Shown: positions 6,289-8,526 of the stretch, in pieces
Layout: the number at the start of each line of letters is the position of its first letter
Position numbering within the stretch: the stretch's first letter is position 1
From: Spirochaetaceae bacterium
Lineage (GTDB): Bacteria > Spirochaetota > Spirochaetia > Treponematales > Breznakiellaceae
Direction: 5' to 3'
DNA: 8,526 nt
NCBI GenBank assembly: GCA_031257995.1
Contig: JAIRNN010000283.1
Coordinates: 1-8,526, forward strand
Notes under the pieces: generated by a model
Databases searched by the model: none
Told to the model about the DNA's origin: nothing
The model's input: only the letters and a program-made list of their open reading frames with translations
Translations under genes and position numbers: made by a program

Positions 6289-6613
6289 GAGAAAGGGGCC
6301 TTTCGGCAGTAGTTATTTTTTGGTGAATTTTACGAAAGCCCGAAAATTTTTGCGACCGTTCCAGCCATCGTTCCAAGTTCTGTATCCACGATGCCCAAAA
6401 CGCCGTCTTCCGCTATGGAGCCTGTCGCCGCCGAAGGCATCCGAAAGGATATCCCTTTTCCATCCAAAAAACGACTTTATCACGTTCGCGACAGAGACAT
6501 CACGGTTAACCACGGCGAACTAACGTTCGTCGTAGATAAACTTTCTTCCATAAATACCTGCATACATCGGTGCCTGTCTGTGTTCATCTGCGGCTGGCGT
6601 GATTCTGCGCCCC
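6289..6613. other. Intergenic stretch with no recognisable gene
   Basis: Between the nrdR promoter and the tRNA promoter. The frames here give only short, unsupported proteins. A 36-codon minus-strand frame (6440-6330) has no clear Shine-Dalgarno. The sequence at 6567-6593 looks like a kind of dispersed intergenic repeat seen in other bacteria, but only one copy is in the window. Confidence 0.5.
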
Positions 6614-6642
6614 TTGCATAAAAGCCGTTGCCGGTGTATCAT
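6614..6642 (+). promoter_or_regulatory. tRNA-Thr promoter
   Basis: TTGCAT (6614-6619), a 17-nt spacer, then TATCAT (6637-6642). The predicted transcription start near 6649 is about 3 nt before the mature tRNA 5' end. Confidence 0.6.
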
Positions 6643-6651
6643 GCCCTTATC

Positions 6652-6724
<73 letters not shown>

Positions 6725-6815
6725 AAAACCCGCGCGAACACCGGTTTCTATGTGATGTATTCCCGGCATATTTCCTTACACAGCGCATACGGCGCCGCAT
6801 AACACGCCGCGCTTT

Positions 6816-8060
6816 TCAGAATAACGGCTCGTCCGAGTTCTCCTCAACCGGGTTCTTCCGGGGCCTTCCCGGCGACCGTTTTGCTTCCCCGCCCGCCGCT
6901 TCCGTTGCCTGAACATTTACCACGGGAACACTCGCCGCAACGGTACCCTCATTCGCATTCACGGCAGGTTCCGGAACCTTCGCCGTCTTGCCCTGTGGAA
7001 GCCCTTTCGCCTTCTGTCGCCGTTCCGGAAACATGACTACGCGCAACTTGTCCTCAACTTCAGTGCGGACATCCTCGTGTTCCTCAAGATACGTCTTCGC
7101 CGATTCGCGGCCCTGCGCGATCTTCTCCGGGCCGTAAGAGAACCACGACCCCTTCTTGTCGATGATTTCGTACTTGATCGCCGCGTCAAGCAGGCTGGCA
7201 ATCGGGGAAACGCCCTTCCCGAATATGATCTCAAGCTCGCACTTCCTGAACGGCGGCGCGACCTTGTTCTTCGCCACCTTCACGCGGGCGCGGTTCCCGA
7301 TCACCTCGCCGTCCGTGCCTTCGATATTCTCCCCCTTGCGTACCTCGAGCCGTACCGACGAGTAGAACTTCAGCGCGTTGCCGCCCGTTGTCGTCTCCGG
7401 ATTTCCGAACATCACGCCGATCTTCATACGAATCTGGTTGATAAACACGAGAATCGTCCGCGACTTGCCAATCGTTGCCGTGAGCTTCCGCAGCGCCTGG
7501 CTCATAAGGCGCGCCTGCAACCCCATGTGCGCGTCCCCCATCTCGCCCTCAATCTCCGCCTGAGGCGTAAGCGCCGCCACCGAGTCCACCACGATCACAT
7601 CGACCGCCCCCGACCGGACAAGACTGTCCGCGATCTCGAGCGCCTGCTCGCCCGTATCCGGCTGGGAAACATAGAGCTCGTCCACATTCACCCCCAGATT
7701 CCGCGCGTAGGTCGGGTCCAGCGCGTGTTCCGCGTCGATAAACGCCGCAATTCCGCCCGCCCTCTGCGCCTCCGCAATCGCGTGCAGAGCCAGCGTCGTC
7801 TTCCCCGACGACTCAAGCCCGTAAATCTCGATGATTCGCCCCCTCGGATACCCGCCAATCCCCAGCGCCTCGTCCAGCAGAATAGACCCGGACGAAATCG
7901 TCTCAATACCCGCCGCGTTGATGTGGTCGCCGAGCTTAATCAGACTCCCCGCCCCAAACTGCTTTTCAATCTGCAGCCGGGCCGCCTCCAGCACCCGCGC
8001 CTTGTCCTCCGCCGATACCGGCGCCTCAAACCTCAACTTGTCACTGTCACCTTTCGCCAT
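6816..8060 (-). CDS. recA: Recombinase RecA
   Basis: ATP-dependent strand-exchange protein for homologous recombination and, where LexA is present, its co-protease. It has 414 aa against about 350 for most RecAs. Walker A is GLESSGKTT at 81-89, with leucine where many have proline. DAEHALD carries the catalytic Glu at 111. Walker B is VIVVDS at 155-160. Loop L1 is about 169-191, FINQIR has Q209, and loop L2 is about 215-233. The core ends near residue 350. The extra tail of about 60 residues is a Pro/Ala/Val-rich linker, a SPGRPRKNP AT-hook-like motif at 396-404, and an acidic end (EENSDEPLF). The ATG at 8060 gives the usual MAK start, with AGGTGGGGG upstream. The frame continues open to 8186, but those 42 residues lie over the promoter-like element and are unlikely to be protein. 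Confidence 0.98.
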   Translation of the reverse strand: MAKGDSDKLRFEAPVSAEDKARVLEAARLQIEKQFGAGSLIKLGDHINAAGIETISSGSILLDEALGIGGYPRGRIIEIYGLESSGKTTLALHAIAEAQRAGGIAAFIDAEHALDPTYARNLGVNVDELYVSQPDTGEQALEIADSLVRSGAVDVIVVDSVAALTPQAEIEGEMGDAHMGLQARLMSQALRKLTATIGKSRTILVFINQIRMKIGVMFGNPETTTGGNALKFYSSVRLEVRKGENIEGTDGEVIGNRARVKVAKNKVAPPFRKCELEIIFGKGVSPIASLLDAAIKYEIIDKKGSWFSYGPEKIAQGRESAKTYLEEHEDVRTEVEDKLRVVMFPERRQKAKGLPQGKTAKVPEPAVNANEGTVAASVPVVNVQATEAAGGEAKRSPGRPRKNPVEENSDEPLF

Positions 8061-8073
8061 ATACAACCCCCAC

Positions 8074-8129
8074 CTATAATATGCGGTTACCGTCCAATAT
8101 GCTTTAATTTCCAGAGAAAAAATAGCGTT
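8074..8129 (-). promoter_or_regulatory. recA promoter-like element (copy B of shared element)
   Basis: On the minus strand: aacgctaTTTTTTc, then aaattaaag, ten variable bases, GGTAACCGCATATTATAG. It ends 13 nt before the recA start codon and overlaps the region where a -10 box and transcription start are expected. Copy A upstream of 1919 keeps the same blocks and the same 20-nt gap between TTAAAG and TATxT. No good sigma-70 -35 is visible. Confidence 0.5.
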
Positions 8130-8174
8130 TTTTCGCAAAAAAAACAAGGCGCCGCTGTTTTTCGGCAAATTTTC

Positions 8175-8192
8175 CCGAACAGACATATTCGG
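8175..8192. promoter_or_regulatory. Palindrome upstream of recA
   Basis: CCGAA-N8-TTCGG, about 115-130 nt before the recA start. It resembles an operator in form, but the spacing does not fit the Gram-positive SOS box (GAAC-N4-GTTC) or the E. coli one (CTG-N10-CAG). Its function is unknown. Confidence 0.3.
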
Positions 8193-8239
8193 TTTGTACT
8201 ATAGATATACTGCTTTAGGCATGGAAATAACATCGGTGT

Positions 8240-8346
8240 GTTTTAGGTGGGGAAGTCTTCCTCTCGTTCCTGCCCAAGCTCAAAACTTGAGCCGCCCTCC
8301 GCTGCCCCTCTCCAAGGACGCAAGTCCCGGGTTCCACTCCTAAGAC
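8240..8346. ncRNA. Possible structured RNA or long leader, family unknown
   Basis: Bases 8240-8254 pair with 8332-8346 over 15 positions with two mismatches and one G-T pair (GTTTTAGG.G.GGAA with TTCC.C.CCTAAGAC). The enclosed GC-rich segment has inner hairpins: GCTCAA-AAC-TTGAGC (8278-8292) and GGAC-GCAA-GTCC (8316-8327). The GCAA tetraloop forms only in plus-strand RNA, which favours that strand. I could not match it to tmRNA, SRP RNA, RNase P RNA, 6S RNA or a common riboswitch. A minus-strand transcript would make it part of a long recA leader. Confidence 0.35.
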
Positions 8347-8526
8347 CCTGCATAGATCACAGGTTTTCATTACGGCAGGATAAACAGGTATGCTTTTTAA
8401 TGACCATAAGCCAAACGAATAAAACAACCCATCCGTAGTGTTCGCAAGGATTGTGTCGTTCATGTGTCGTTTCTTTTTGTTACGGCTCCTTTCGCCGGGC
8501 GACCTTGATGTAAATCGTTGTAATAC
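8347..8526. other. Right-edge intergenic sequence
   Basis: No convincing gene. A 9-bp direct repeat, tgtgtcgtt, occurs at 8452-8460 and 8463-8471. A small cggc/gccg hairpin follows at about 8483-8497. The 82-codon minus-strand frame across 8463-8215 runs through the structured segment and has no properly spaced ribosome binding site. Confidence 0.4.

Noticed and set aside
6330..6440. 36-codon minus-strand ORF with a mildly hydrophobic product (MPSAATGSIAEDG...)
   Set aside because: No clear Shine-Dalgarno, no recognisable family and no promoter; chance is the simplest explanation.
6567..6593. Segment resembling a dispersed intergenic repeat
   Set aside because: Only one copy is in the window and the resemblance is from memory, so it is not listed as a repeat.
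7077..8204. Long plus-strand frame (375 codons) opposite recA
   Set aside because: Arg/Pro/Leu-rich shadow of the GC-rich recA coding strand, with no domain or ribosome binding site. recA is unmistakable.

Overview
The window looks like chromosomal DNA of a GC-rich anaerobic spirochaete of the Treponema type, possibly of insect-gut origin. This is inferred from a glycine-rich beta-helix surface lipoprotein, an anaerobic class III ribonucleotide reductase, and many short dispersed palindromic repeats. No 16S rRNA or other decisive taxonomic marker is present, so the assignment is provisional.

Layout, left to right. 1-1418 (+): lipoprotein with about seven 24-29-residue beta-helix repeats. 1419-1918: intergenic, with a hairpin, a dispersed palindromic repeat and a promoter-like element. 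1919-2587 (+): coiled-coil protein with a PD-(D/E)XK nuclease-like domain. 2588-2866: a second copy of the dispersed repeat and a short tandem duplication that runs into the next gene's 3' end. 2867-6214 (-): the nrd operon, transcribed as nrdR, then nrdD, then a radical-domain/thioredoxin-fold protein. 6215-6651: nrdR promoter and operator, a stretch without recognisable genes, and a tRNA promoter. 6652-6724 (+): tRNA-Thr(CGT). 6816-8060 (-): recA with a long C-terminal tail. 8061-8526: recA upstream region, including a segment that folds into a long imperfect helix and may be an unassigned RNA.

The main point of interest is the nrd operon. The NrdD catalytic subunit (685 aa) carries the ATP cone, the ten-stranded-barrel cysteines and the zinc site, but it stops before the glycyl-radical segment that normally ends class III reductases. 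That segment, with a RIVGYYR motif, is at the N-terminus of the next gene, which has its own Shine-Dalgarno and start codon. It is joined there to a C-terminal thioredoxin/glutaredoxin-like domain with a CPSC motif. The radical-bearing domain and a candidate reductant are therefore on one separate polypeptide, and both sides of the break are charged, heptad-like helices that could dock. NrdR, encoded first, probably represses the operon through a palindrome between the -35 and -10 boxes of its promoter.

A second point is a roughly 55-bp element shared by the upstream regions of recA and of the nuclease-like gene, in the same orientation relative to each gene. It may be a common promoter or a dispersed repeat.
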